The notes under the pieces are model-generated. The model was given only the letters and a program-made list of their open reading frames with translations, searched no databases and was not told where the DNA came from. From the NCBI RefSeq assembly GCF_963677845.1, contig NZ_OY782498.1, positions 816,001-880,000 on the forward strand: a DNA stretch of 64,000 nt. The letters are read 5' to 3'. The stretch comes from an uncultured Pseudodesulfovibrio sp. (GTDB lineage: Bacteria; Desulfobacterota; Desulfovibrionia; Desulfovibrionales; Desulfovibrionaceae). Made by a program: the position numbers and the translations under genes. Numbering within the stretch: the stretch's first letter is position 1; each line of letters opens with the position of its first letter. Shown in pieces: positions 25,475-34,115 of the stretch.

Positions 25475-25656
25475 GACATTTCGTCTAGAATTTCCTTAGG
25501 AGTTCTCCTTTTTCGTTCCGTTAAGGGGGGAGCATTTTCACCAAGGATAGCAAGAATCTTTTCTTCAGCAGCAGGACTCCAACCTTTCCCCAAAAAATAA
25601 GCACCCAAAAGACAGGTGCATCCAGAGAAATCATTCGGGTGGTGAGTACTATAGAG
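25471..25656 (-). pseudogene. Unidentified gene fragment upstream of the Fic remnant
   Basis: Open frame of about 61 codons with no ATG near its front: LYSTHHPNDFSGCTCLLGAY, then GKGWSPAAEEKILAILGEN, ending TPKEILDEMS. Its stop overlaps the Fic remnant ATG (ATGA), as in a coupled pair. In the same frame before it, ATG 25740 reads MDDDTANALEAIMGNNPREL and stops at 25657. This short piece resembles LDDDTAKVLQKIM of the nearby DUF4238 protein. I do not recognise the family. Confidence 0.35.
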
Positions 25657-25740
25657 CTACTTGATAACTTTTAAATGTTTTAGCTCTCGTGGGTTGTTTC
25701 CCATAATTGCTTCCAGAGCATTGGCAGTGTCGTCATCCAT

Positions 25741-25832
25741 ATGTGTTTTTCAAGGTAGATTTTGGTCGTGGACTCTTTTTTTGCTGAAATCATATGTGTG
25801 GAATATTTGTATTTAGGCGTTATGAAAACACC
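25741..25832. other. Short intergenic stretch, nothing recognised
   Basis: End of the accessory patch before the terminator of the betaine cluster. No gene or repeat was seen. Confidence 0.4.
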
Positions 25833-25868
25833 AAAAAAAGGGGAGGGCTGCATATGCAGCCCTCCCCT
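25833..25868 (-). terminator. Rho-independent terminator of the betaine cluster
   Basis: A perfect 15-bp palindromic stem (25839-25853 with 25854-25868) is followed on the minus strand by TTTTTT. It lies directly after the betaine-binding protein stop, so it ends the betA-betB-SBP transcript. Confidence 0.92.
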
Positions 25869-25892
25869 TAAATCTCAGAATGAGGGTTATAC

Positions 25893-26846
25893 CTAGATCT
25901 TGGAATCCAGATATGCCTTGAAGGCTGTTGTGGCGGGTTTGCCGTCGGCAGTGGTGACGCCTTTGAGCCAATTTTCGTATGTGGCGGGATTGGCCTTGAG
26001 CCATTTGAGGCCGGCTTTGCTCAGGCCGATGGTCTTGTCCTTGTGAACGGAAGTCATGATCTGGTTCATCATGGACACGGGGAAGGTCATGTTTTTGAAC
26101 AGCTTGGCCACGTTGGGATTGTCTTGTTCTAACCCTTTGCGGATGTTGGTGTAGACTGTTGCAGTCCCGTCGTTATCGCCGAAGGTCTGGGCCGTGCTGC
26201 CGGTAAGATAGGTCATGTCGATGCGTTCGTTCATGCTGTGTGGAGCCCAGCCGAGAAAGACGATCCACTTGTTGTTCTGTGCGTAGGCCTTTGCCTGAGC
26301 GAGCATGGCAACTTCGCTGGAGGCAACCAGCTTGAACTTGCCCAGTCCGAACATGTCTTTGTCGATCATGTCCTGAATGATCATGTTGCCGTCATTGCCG
26401 GCTTCGATACCGTGAATCTTCCAATCGAGCTTGTCGCCGTATTTGGCGATATCGCTAAAGTCCTTGAGGCCTGCTTCTGCGCAGAAAGTCGGTGTGGCGA
26501 GGGTGTATTTCGCGCCGGGCATATTCGCGACGTATTTGATGACCTTGCCGGTTTTGAAGAATTTGTCTGCGATGTTGGCCATGGAAGGCATCCAGTTGCC
26601 AAAGAATACATCGGCATCGCCGCTGGCAAGAGCAGTGTATGTGATGGGTACCGAGAAGACTTTGTTCTCGGACTTGTAGCCAAGGCTTTCGAGAACGGAA
26701 ACAGCGATTTCCGATTTGATGGTTACTCCGGTCCAGGAAACGCTGGCGACGGTAATTTTTTCAGCTGCATGTGCAGCGAAGGCGGAGCAGAAAAGGGTTG
26801 CGATGATGAACGAAGCGAAGATAATCCGCTTAAGGCCAGAAGACAT
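25893..26846 (-). CDS. Choline/glycine betaine ABC transporter substrate-binding protein
   Basis: Periplasmic binding protein of 317 residues with a signal peptide (about 1-27, ending AFAAHA). It belongs to the ProX/ChoX OpuAC family: ITVASVSWTGVTIKSEIAV, FFGNWMPSM and then WIVFLGWAPHSMNERIDM. These carry the Trp residues that usually form the aromatic box around the quaternary ammonium. No permease or ATPase gene accompanies it, so it must work with a transporter elsewhere, or deliver substrate to a shared system. It is the last gene after betA and betB, consistent with choline or betaine as ligand. Confidence 0.87.
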   Translation of the reverse strand: MSSGLKRIIFASFIIATLFCSAFAAHAAEKITVASVSWTGVTIKSEIAVSVLESLGYKSENKVFSVPITYTALASGDADVFFGNWMPSMANIADKFFKTGKVIKYVANMPGAKYTLATPTFCAEAGLKDFSDIAKYGDKLDWKIHGIEAGNDGNMIIQDMIDKDMFGLGKFKLVASSEVAMLAQAKAYAQNNKWIVFLGWAPHSMNERIDMTYLTGSTAQTFGDNDGTATVYTNIRKGLEQDNPNVAKLFKNMTFPVSMMNQIMTSVHKDKTIGLSKAGLKWLKANPATYENWLKGVTTADGKPATTAFKAYLDSKI

Positions 26847-26930
26847 TAAACCTCCACGGTTAAAATTGCTGGGACAGCTGCTGATTAGTGAGCCGTTCCC
26901 ATACGCACGAATGTGCGCGTGATGCTATAC

Positions 26931-28406
26931 TCAGCCGCCAAACCAGTTGAGGGGCTTGGTGGCATAGTTGCGGTAAATATGTTTGACCTCGGTGTATTCT
27001 TCGAGGCCGATTTTTCCGAGTTCACGGCCCAAGCCGGATTGTTTGTAGCCGCCCCAAGGGGCTTGCACGAAGTATACATTGAAGTCGTTTACCCACACTG
27101 TACCAAAGCGGAGCGCCTTGGAAACGCGTTCGATGCGGTCGACATTGTTTGTCCAGAATCCTGCGGATAGACCGTAAATGGTGTCGTTGGCCCGTTCTAT
27201 GGCTTCTTCTTCTGTATCAAACCGTTCGATCGTGATGACGGGGCCGAAAACTTCCTCCTGTACAATGCGCATGTCATTCGCGCATTCGGAGAATAAAGTA
27301 GGCATGCAGAAATACCCTTTTTGCAGGGCTGGATCAGTCGGGCGTGTTCCACCCAGAAGGAGCTTGGCACCCTCGTTTTTTGCTATTTCAATGTAGTTTT
27401 CCACCTTGGCGAGATGGGCGGCGGAGATAAGCGGTCCCATTTGGGTCTTTTCATCAAAACCGTTGCCTAGAATGATGCGCTCCATGCGCTGACGCAGGGC
27501 TTCCACAAAGCGGTCGTGGATGCCGGCCTGTACCATGACTCGGGCGCCAGCAGAGCATATCTGACCTGCATGGAAGAAAACGCCGTTGAGGGCGTAGTCC
27601 ACGGCAAGGTCAAAGTCTGCGTCATCGAAAATAATATTGGGATTTTTGCCGCCCAGCTCCAAGGCCACTTTTTTCACGTTGGCTGTTGCGGCCCGCATGA
27701 TGGTCTTGCCGGTGGCAATACCGCCAGTAAAGGAAATGAGGTCGACGTCATCACTCTCAGCCAGTTCTGCGCCAACTTCCGGGCCGGGGCCGAGCACTGT
27801 GTTGATGACACCCGCTGGAAATCCGGCTTCTTCTGCGAGTTCTGTTACCTTGAGGGTGGTCAGCGGGGTGATCTCGCTTGGTTTCATGACGATGGTACAC
27901 CCTGCGGCCAGCGCCGGGGCCATCTTCCACGAAGCCTGGAGCAGTGGGTAATTCCAAGGAGATATTTGGCCGCACACACCCACCGGCTCACGTATCACTG
28001 TGCTGGTTGAGTCCGGGTTGGGCGAGGCGATAACTTCGCCACCATCCTTGTCTGCCAGTCCTGCGAAGTAACGGAAGATACCCGCGATATCATCCATATC
28101 CCACCGGCTTTCTTCCACCGTCTTTCCTGTGTCGAGGCTTTCCAGTCGGGCCATTTCTTCGTGGTCGCGCTCGATAAGGTCGGCTAATTTGAAGAGAAGC
28201 CTTGCCCGTTCAGATGCCGGGGTTTGCGGCCAGCCTCCTTTATCGAAAGCATGGCGGGCCGCTTTGATGGCCGCTTTGGTGTCATCGCGATTTCCTTCGG
28301 CGACCATCGCAATGGTCGAAGCGTCAAACGGATTTAGTATATCGCGCTCTTTGCCGGAGCATGATTCGACCCATTGGCCGTTGATATAGAGTTTGCCTGT
28401 GATCAT
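26931..28406 (-). CDS. betB: Betaine-aldehyde dehydrogenase
   Basis: BetB oxidises betaine aldehyde to glycine betaine with NAD(P)+. The 491-residue protein has the full aldehyde dehydrogenase set: Asn152 in SPWNYPLLQ, the cofactor loop KPSEITPLT, FTGGIATGK, the general base Glu250 in ALELGGKNPNI and the nucleophile Cys284 in HAGQICSAGAR. It lies 15 bp after betA, and the substrate-binding gene follows on the same strand. Substrate assignment rests mainly on this context; related aldehyde dehydrogenases share the same motifs. Confidence 0.9.
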   Translation of the reverse strand: MITGKLYINGQWVESCSGKERDILNPFDASTIAMVAEGNRDDTKAAIKAARHAFDKGGWPQTPASERARLLFKLADLIERDHEEMARLESLDTGKTVEESRWDMDDIAGIFRYFAGLADKDGGEVIASPNPDSTSTVIREPVGVCGQISPWNYPLLQASWKMAPALAAGCTIVMKPSEITPLTTLKVTELAEEAGFPAGVINTVLGPGPEVGAELAESDDVDLISFTGGIATGKTIMRAATANVKKVALELGGKNPNIIFDDADFDLAVDYALNGVFFHAGQICSAGARVMVQAGIHDRFVEALRQRMERIILGNGFDEKTQMGPLISAAHLAKVENYIEIAKNEGAKLLLGGTRPTDPALQKGYFCMPTLFSECANDMRIVQEEVFGPVITIERFDTEEEAIERANDTIYGLSAGFWTNNVDRIERVSKALRFGTVWVNDFNVYFVQAPWGGYKQSGLGRELGKIGLEEYTEVKHIYRNYATKPLNWFGG

Positions 28407-28421
28407 GGTTACTCCGGCAGG

Positions 28422-30059
28422 TTACTTTTTATGCTTGTAAAAGGGGGCAGTGTCAGGAGCCAATGGCGTATTGCCAAGAATCAGGTCAGCAGCTTTTTCT
28501 GCGATCATCATGGTAGGAGCGTAGATGTTGCCGTTGGTCACGTAGGGCATGACTGATGCATCAACGACACGCAGTCCTTCAACGCCGTGTACGCATAGTT
28601 CCGGGTCTGTGACAGCCATATCGCCGGTGCCCATGGCACAGGTACAACTCGGATGGTAGGCAGATTCACCTTCGTTCGCCACGAAATCCAGGATTTCTTC
28701 GTCAGTCTGAGCCTGTGTCCCGGGAGCGAGTTCTTTGCCTCGGAATTCATCAAACGCAGGTTGGGTCATTATTTCACGGGTTTTGCGGATGGCTTCGACC
28801 CATTCACGTTTTTCCTGTTCGGTTGAAAGGTAGTTGAACAGGACGCTTGGATATTCGTTCGGGTCCGACGATTTGATTTTTACATGACCGCGTACATCGG
28901 TGTTCATGGGGCCGACGTGGACCTGATACCCGTGTCCTTCGTTCGGAGCAGAGCCGTCGTAGCGGATGGCGATGGGCAGGAAATGATATTGGATATTGGG
29001 GTACTCAAGCTGGTCGTTGCTGCGAATGAAGCCGCCCGCCTCGAAGTGGTTTGTTGCCGCTTCGCCTTTGCCCGCAAGGAGCCATTTCAGGCCAATTAAT
29101 GGCTGGTTATACCACTTGAGAGCAGGGTACATGCTCACCGGTTTCTTGCAGGCATACTGGACGTATAATTCAAGATGATCCTGAAGATTTTCGCCAACGC
29201 CCGGAAGGTCTTGAACCATATTAATACCGAGTGCAGAAAGTTCTTTGCCGTTGCCTATCCCTGAGAGTTGGAGCAACTGCGGGGAGTTGATGGACCCGCC
29301 GCAACAAATGACTTCACCGGCGTACGCTTTCATGACCTGTTTGGCGCGAGTGTATTCCACTCCCACGGCGCGTTTGCCTTCGAACAGGATGCGCGTTGTC
29401 ATTGCCTTGCATTTGACGGTCAGGTTGCGGCGGTTTTTGACAGGATGGACATATGCGCGGGCAGCATTCCAACGGCGGCCTTGATACGTCGTACGGTCGA
29501 ATTTGCCGAAGCCTTCTTGTTGGTAGCCATTAACATCCTTGGTCAATGGATAGCCTGCTTCCTGCACGGCATTGAAGAAGGCGTTGAAGAGCGGATTATC
29601 GCATTCCGGTTCTGTCAGATAGAGCGGTCCGACAGCTCCCTGATATTCATCAGCACCTGCTGTGCGTCCTTCAAATCGTTTGAAATACGGAAGGCAATGG
29701 GCATACGACCAGTTTTCCAGTCCATCTTCCTTGGCCCATTTTTCGTAATCCATGGCGTTGCCACGGATATGGATCATTCCATTGATACAGCTGGAACCGC
29801 CAAGTACTTTGCCTCGTGGTTGATAGATACGGCGGTTGTTCATGTGCGGTTCTGGCTCGGATTCGTACCACCAGTTGTAGGTTTTTCCGGCCAGAGGGTA
29901 TGTCAGCGCGGCAGGCATATGAATGCGGAAATCGAATTTGAAATCAGGCAGGCCAGCTTCAAGGACGAGGACTTTGTTTTTGGGATTGGCACTCAGGCGG
30001 TTGGCAAGAACAGACCCTGCGGAGCCGCCACCGACAATTATGTAATCATATCTTTTCAT
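28422..30059 (-). CDS. betA: Choline dehydrogenase (GMC oxidoreductase)
   Basis: BetA is a membrane-associated flavoprotein that oxidises choline to betaine aldehyde. The 545-residue protein starts MKRYDYIIVGGGSAGSVLAN, the FAD-binding motif. It has the GMC signatures RGKVLGGSSCINGMIHIRGN and CCGGSINSPQLLQLSGIGN, and the active-site YHPSCTCAMGTGDMAVTD. It is the first structural gene after the FadR-type regulator (18 bp), which supports choline as substrate. GMC enzymes for other alcohols look alike, so substrate is inferred from context. Confidence 0.9.
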   Translation of the reverse strand: MKRYDYIIVGGGSAGSVLANRLSANPKNKVLVLEAGLPDFKFDFRIHMPAALTYPLAGKTYNWWYESEPEPHMNNRRIYQPRGKVLGGSSCINGMIHIRGNAMDYEKWAKEDGLENWSYAHCLPYFKRFEGRTAGADEYQGAVGPLYLTEPECDNPLFNAFFNAVQEAGYPLTKDVNGYQQEGFGKFDRTTYQGRRWNAARAYVHPVKNRRNLTVKCKAMTTRILFEGKRAVGVEYTRAKQVMKAYAGEVICCGGSINSPQLLQLSGIGNGKELSALGINMVQDLPGVGENLQDHLELYVQYACKKPVSMYPALKWYNQPLIGLKWLLAGKGEAATNHFEAGGFIRSNDQLEYPNIQYHFLPIAIRYDGSAPNEGHGYQVHVGPMNTDVRGHVKIKSSDPNEYPSVLFNYLSTEQEKREWVEAIRKTREIMTQPAFDEFRGKELAPGTQAQTDEEILDFVANEGESAYHPSCTCAMGTGDMAVTDPELCVHGVEGLRVVDASVMPYVTNGNIYAPTMMIAEKAADLILGNTPLAPDTAPFYKHKK

Positions 30060-30077
30060 GTGTGTTTTCTCTTTTCG

Positions 30078-30860
30078 CTATTGTTCGTCTTTTTGGAGGA
30101 ATTCGGCATCCGGCTCATTCGTGAGGGCTGCTTTTTCATCGATGCATTGGCGCAGGAGCACATAGTGGTGCCCGATGAAAGCCAAGGCTCTCATGAGTTC
30201 GCCTTGAGCGATTGCACGCGCCGTATCACTCCAGTTGGCCGCAGCCCGTTCGCGGTAGGCCGCGTCTTCGTACAAGGCGTAGTCATGGGAACTGAATCCC
30301 ATCTGAATGGCATGCATGACCCATTCGAAAAGCGGGTTACGGGCCATACGGGCCAGCATTATGTTCAGTTTTCGATCCAGCTCACTGCTGGCGATAAAGT
30401 CTGGTTCGTCTTCCCGAAGCATTGACTCCAAGCGAAGTGCTTCTTTGAACAGCTCGTCCTTTTCGGCTTGATCTGCATGCGCGATAGCGAGTTGCGTAAT
30501 CGTTCTATCTATGGTTTCGCGAAATTCGATGAGCTTTTCCGGGTTCACAGGATTTTGCTTGAGAAATAAGGCAAGGGATTCTGAAATATTATCGACATCT
30601 AATTGTCGGATATAAGCTCCGCCCTTGGCTCCTTTTTTCACCTCAAGGAGGCCTTTTTGTTTGAGGATTTTGATGGCTTCACGAACGACGCCGCGCCCGG
30701 TTCCAAATTGTGATTGCATCTCCCTTTCGCTTGGCAGACGTTCCCCGGGTGATAAGCGCCCATCCATAATGGCTGCTTCAATTTGGAGAGCAACTTCCTC
30801 GCTGGCACGTCCGGCCTGAACGGGAATGAACATTGTTTGAAGAGTAATATTGTGAGGCAA
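30078..30860 (-). CDS. GntR/FadR family transcriptional regulator of the bet cluster
   Basis: 260-residue repressor with an N-terminal winged helix (SPGERLPSEREMQSQFGTGR then GVVREAIKILKQKGLLEV) and an all-helical FCD ligand-binding domain (about 95-230). The domain carries the Asp/His metal positions expected of the family, including FIGHHYVLLRQ near the end. It heads the minus-strand betA-betB-SBP unit. Its own promoter has a perfect FadR-family operator at the start site (30925-30935), so it probably represses itself and the bet genes until a choline-related ligand appears. Confidence 0.88.
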   Translation of the reverse strand: MPHNITLQTMFIPVQAGRASEEVALQIEAAIMDGRLSPGERLPSEREMQSQFGTGRGVVREAIKILKQKGLLEVKKGAKGGAYIRQLDVDNISESLALFLKQNPVNPEKLIEFRETIDRTITQLAIAHADQAEKDELFKEALRLESMLREDEPDFIASSELDRKLNIMLARMARNPLFEWVMHAIQMGFSSHDYALYEDAAYRERAAANWSDTARAIAQGELMRALAFIGHHYVLLRQCIDEKAALTNEPDAEFLQKDEQ

Positions 30861-30924
30861 TGGTACTACCTAATAGCCGTATTTGTGGCTTGTGAATAAG
30901 TTTTGAAGGTAATTTACTTATGTT

Positions 30925-30935
30925 TGGTCGGACCA
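30925..30935. promoter_or_regulatory. FadR-family operator
   Basis: TGGTCGGACCA is a perfect palindrome matching the FadR-subfamily consensus TNGTNNNACNA. It overlaps the last base of the -10 element of the promoter for the regulator and extends to the start point, where a repressor would block polymerase. Confidence 0.7.
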
Positions 30936-30964
30936 TTGTAGGCATGCCAATTCGATTCAGTCAA
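30935..30964 (-). promoter_or_regulatory. Sigma-70 promoter of the FadR-type regulator and bet genes
   Basis: Minus strand: TTGACT (30964-30959), 18-bp spacer, TACAAT (30940-30935). The leader to the ATG at 30860 is about 65 bases. Confidence 0.6.
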
Positions 30965-31090
30965 GAAGGCGGCAGGGAATAGCAGGAAGAGAGGGCATTA
31001 AAACCGGGGCGTTGGGTTATAAGTATTTTCTAATTTTAGATATACTGGTATGTTGATTTCATCTGATAATTCAAATGGTAAAGATGTACG

Positions 31091-32644
31091 ATGAAACCAG
31101 CTGCAATACACGATTTGTTCCCGAATATTGACCCCGGCTCTGTGCCTTTTCTTGCCATTCTCGATCAGTTTTATATGGGAGTGGTTATAACGGATACTGT
31201 CGGCAAGATTTTGTATTTTAACGATGTTCAGGCGCGCATCGACAACCTTGATCCGAACGATGTGATCGGGCAAAAGGTCATGGACTATTACCGTGTGGAT
31301 GACGATGTTACTCCCATCATGAAATGCGTTGAATCAGGGGAGATCGTTGACAACTTTGCCTGTTATTATCGTACTCGGTTGGGGAAGGTCGTTAACTCCA
31401 TACACAATGTTTATCCTTTGTATTCCCATGAAAAATTGATTGGTACGATCTGTTTCGTGAGAGATTACAGCATCACTCGGGAGACTTTCGAAACCATTTC
31501 GCAACCCCACGCAAGCCGTGAACTGCGGACTTTTAATATCCCGGCCACTCCCGCCAAGAGTCGTGATCTGGGAAATGGAACTCGTTTCTCGTTCAAAGAT
31601 ATCATTGGAAAGTCTACAGAATTCGTCAAAGCAGTGGAGTCTGCCCGTACGGCGTCGAATTCGCCTTCCTCCATCATGCTTTACGGAGAAACCGGTACCG
31701 GGAAAGAGCTTTTGGCTCAGTCCATCCACAACAAAAGCGCGAGAAAAGACAAGCCGTTCACAGCGATCAATTGCGCGGCTATTCCCGAGCATTTGTTGGA
31801 AGGAATACTCTTTGGCACGGCCAAGGGTGCTTTTACCGGAGCCATGGATAAGCAGGGGCTTTTTGAACAGGCCGATGGCGGCACGTTGTTTCTTGATGAG
31901 ATAAATTCAATGTCCATCGGATTGCAGGCGAAGTTGTTGCGGGTTGTTCAAGAACGAAAAGTACGTCGCGTCGGTTCCTTGAAAGAAACCGACATGGATA
32001 TAAGAATTATCAGTTCGGTGAATGAGGACCCGCATCAAGCCGCAGAAAGAGGGGCTCTTCGATATGATTTGCTCTACCGTTTGGGTGTTTTGATTATCAG
32101 AATTCCACCTCTCCGGGAACGAATGGGCGATCTGGAAAAATTGCTTCGTCATTTTTTGTATAAGTATAGCCTTCTTCTTGATAAAAATATTAACGCTATT
32201 TCAGCTGATGTGATGGACATATTTCACAATTATCATTGGACCGGCAATGTCCGTGAATTGGAACACGTCATTGAAGGAGCGGTGAATTTGGTCATGGATG
32301 GCGAAGCCATTGCCATTCAACATTTGCCAGCTCATATTTCTAAAACGATCGTCTCTCCATCTAACGAAGTCGTATTTTCTTCTCGTCAGACTGAGAGGAG
32401 GGACGTTAGCCCCGCGAATTCGCTCAATGTTGTTTTTCCGACAGATTCTTCGGGTACAGCGTGCCCGCAAGATATGTCTTTGGCGAAAATTCAGGCTGAC
32501 AACGAGAGCCAGACTATTCGCGAGATGTTGGCTTTTTTTCAGGGGAATGTTTCAAGAGCTGCCAGAAAACTTGGACTTTCTCCTCAGCTTCTCAATTATA
32601 AAATGAAGAAACACGACATTCGCAGAAGCGATTTTCTTGTGTAA
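31091..32644 (+). CDS. Sigma-54 dependent activator with PAS sensor domain
   Basis: 517-residue enhancer-binding protein of the RocR/PrdR type. A PAS domain (about 20-130: FLAILDQFYMGVVITDTVGK and ILYFNDVQARID) should sense a small ligand. The AAA+ domain (about 175-400) has Walker A GETGTGKE, the sigma-54 contact loop KGAFTGA and Walker B GGTLFLDEIN. A Fis-type helix-turn-helix ends the protein (NVSRAARKLGLSPQLLNYKM). There is no receiver domain, so no phosphorylation is expected. It is transcribed toward the isomerase gene, which has a sigma-54 promoter with a dyad upstream, its probable target. Confidence 0.9.
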   Translation: MKPAAIHDLFPNIDPGSVPFLAILDQFYMGVVITDTVGKILYFNDVQARIDNLDPNDVIGQKVMDYYRVDDDVTPIMKCVESGEIVDNFACYYRTRLGKVVNSIHNVYPLYSHEKLIGTICFVRDYSITRETFETISQPHASRELRTFNIPATPAKSRDLGNGTRFSFKDIIGKSTEFVKAVESARTASNSPSSIMLYGETGTGKELLAQSIHNKSARKDKPFTAINCAAIPEHLLEGILFGTAKGAFTGAMDKQGLFEQADGGTLFLDEINSMSIGLQAKLLRVVQERKVRRVGSLKETDMDIRIISSVNEDPHQAAERGALRYDLLYRLGVLIIRIPPLRERMGDLEKLLRHFLYKYSLLLDKNINAISADVMDIFHNYHWTGNVRELEHVIEGAVNLVMDGEAIAIQHLPAHISKTIVSPSNEVVFSSRQTERRDVSPANSLNVVFPTDSSGTACPQDMSLAKIQADNESQTIREMLAFFQGNVSRAARKLGLSPQLLNYKMKKHDIRRSDFLV

Positions 32645-32745
32645 ATACGAGGCGTCAACTCTAGGCGTACTGAGTTGTTTTCAAGAATTTTGTGGAAAAG
32701 TTTTTTAAAATATTTTTGTCTTTTTAAAATGTAGTTTTAAAATAG

Positions 32746-32760
32746 CACAATCTGATTGTG
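32746..32760. promoter_or_regulatory. Dyad CACAAT-N3-ATTGTG, candidate activator binding site
   Basis: Perfect 6-bp arms with a 3-base centre, about 100 bp before the -24 box of the sigma-54 promoter. Enhancer sites usually sit 80-200 bp upstream, so this is a good candidate for the adjacent PAS-AAA activator. Confidence 0.5.
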
Positions 32761-32857
32761 TGTACTCCCTTCATTTTTTCTTTCTTTTTTTTGTTTCCAT
32801 CAAATATTTAGTTGTTTTATCAAGTGGTTGCATTGATTTCCCTTTTGCTGCCGTCTG

Positions 32858-32874
32858 TGGCATGTCCGTTGCTT
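32858..32874 (+). promoter_or_regulatory. Sigma-54 promoter of the sugar isomerase gene
   Basis: TGGCATGTCCGTTGCTT has GG (32859-32860) and GC (32871-32872) separated by exactly 10 bases. It matches TGGCACG-N4-TTGCW with a single C-to-T change. An NtrC-type activator gene lies directly upstream. Confidence 0.72.
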
Positions 32875-33084
32875 TCTCTCAATCAAAAGGCTCGGAATTT
32901 GATGGGCAAATGTCCATGAAATTGTATCAGAAGGGCTTTGAGAGTGGCGCGACATCTGGGAGACCATGGTTGTCGCCTTGAATACCAACGAATTATGGAT
33001 TTGGTGCATCCTTTGAAACCGTCTGCCGGTTGCCAAGAGATTGTACGTAGAATTCATAGCAACTTTCATTCAGGAGACCTCGTT

Positions 33085-33978
33085 ATGGAAAAGAAAATGA
33101 AATTGGGATTGCACACCTATACTTTGCATCTTTGGGGGCTCGGTCAGAATTGGGGTATGATAGCAAAGCCACGCCCCAAGGAAATGAATTTGATGCAGTT
33201 GATGGACAAAGCTGTGGAATGGGGGCTGGACGGGCTTCACATTACCGGTTGTGATTTGGAAACCAAAGACGATCAGCGTTTGAAAGAAGTCAAGGAAGCC
33301 GCTGAAGCTCGTGGCCTTTATTTGGAGTACAATTTCTCTCTGGATGAAGAGTTTGATCCTCGATTGAGTGACAGCGTGGAGGAAGGTGTTCATATTGCTG
33401 AAAAGATCGGTGCTGATTTGGGTAAGATCAGTTTGGATATCCGTCGTCCCCGTCCGCTTTATGGCAGCTGTTTTCATCCTGACGTTATGAAACAGCTCTG
33501 CGCAGTCTATGACGAGGTGAAGGCAGCACTTCCCTTGCTGGAGAAGACCGGTATAAAGTTGGCCTTGGAAAATCATACTGAAACTTTTGCTGATGAGATT
33601 CTGTGGTTGATCGAAAGAATCAATCATCCGCTGGTGGGGGCTTGCGTTGATACGGTGAATTCCATGGGTGTTCTGGAAAATCCGGAAACGGCTGTGGCGA
33701 AATTGGCACCGTATGCTTTTTCAAATCATTTTTGCGACCACAAACTTGATCGGGATCAGTTCGGTATTCGGTTTCATGGCGTCGCACTTGGTGACGGGGA
33801 TATCGACTGTTTCAAGACCTATAACACCATAAAAGAGTTGTCTCCGACAGACCGTATTACTTTCGAAATCGAATGGGATATGGGGGAAGATTCTCTTGAG
33901 GTCGCACGAGAAAAAGAATTGGATGCCTGCATCAGAAGTATTAAGTACGCCCGCGAAGTTCTCAATATAGGAGCGTAA
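33085..33978 (+). CDS. Sugar phosphate isomerase/epimerase family protein (TIM barrel)
   Basis: 297-residue protein of the AP-endonuclease-2/xylose isomerase-like TIM barrel family. Visible: MKLGLHTYTLHLWGLGQNWG at the first strand, GLDGLHITGCDLE, then metal-site segments GIKLALENHTETFADEI, LVGACVDTVNSMG, FSNHFCDHKLD and the final ITFEIEWDM. The Glu, Asp, His and Glu in these segments fit a divalent-metal site. The start at 33085 follows AGGAG; the frame is open upstream but non-coding in look. Its substrate is unknown. The adjacent sigma-54 activator suggests substrate-inducible expression. Confidence 0.75.
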   Translation: MEKKMKLGLHTYTLHLWGLGQNWGMIAKPRPKEMNLMQLMDKAVEWGLDGLHITGCDLETKDDQRLKEVKEAAEARGLYLEYNFSLDEEFDPRLSDSVEEGVHIAEKIGADLGKISLDIRRPRPLYGSCFHPDVMKQLCAVYDEVKAALPLLEKTGIKLALENHTETFADEILWLIERINHPLVGACVDTVNSMGVLENPETAVAKLAPYAFSNHFCDHKLDRDQFGIRFHGVALGDGDIDCFKTYNTIKELSPTDRITFEIEWDMGEDSLEVAREKELDACIRSIKYAREVLNIGA

Positions 33979-34059
33979 GAAGATTAACGCCTCTTCGGGA
34001 GAAAGCTTTTCGGAGGGGGGTAAGTGCTCATGAATGCTGACGGCGTCATTGTACGCTAT

Positions 34060-34091
34060 AAAAAAGGGGACGTTCTTTGGAACGTCCCCTT
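34060..34091 (-). terminator. Rho-independent terminator of the glycerol transporter operon
   Basis: A 12-bp perfect stem (34064-34075 with 34080-34091) with a TTTG loop is followed on the minus strand by TTTTTATA. It also sits downstream of the plus-strand isomerase gene and could act weakly in that direction. Confidence 0.85.
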
Positions 34092-34115
34092 GTGTTTCAT
34101 TGTGTGGAGAGTTGG

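Larger units (their letters stand above)
32645..33084. other. 440-bp control region upstream of the isomerase gene
   Basis: The region holds an inverted repeat CAACTC-N10-GAGTTG followed by TTTT (32656-32681), probably the terminator of the activator gene. Next come an AT-rich stretch, a dyad at 32746-32760, the sigma-54 promoter at 32858 and a leader of about 200 bases. No ORF of coding character is present. Confidence 0.6.

Noticed and set aside
23602-25892. Attachment site of an integrative element at tRNA-Ser
   Set aside because: I looked for a second copy of the tRNA 3' end in the patch that follows and found none. No integrase is present, so only a loose tRNA association is noted.
29268-30425. 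385-codon plus-strand frame across betA and the regulator
   Set aside because: Shadow of two strong minus-strand genes; no motif.
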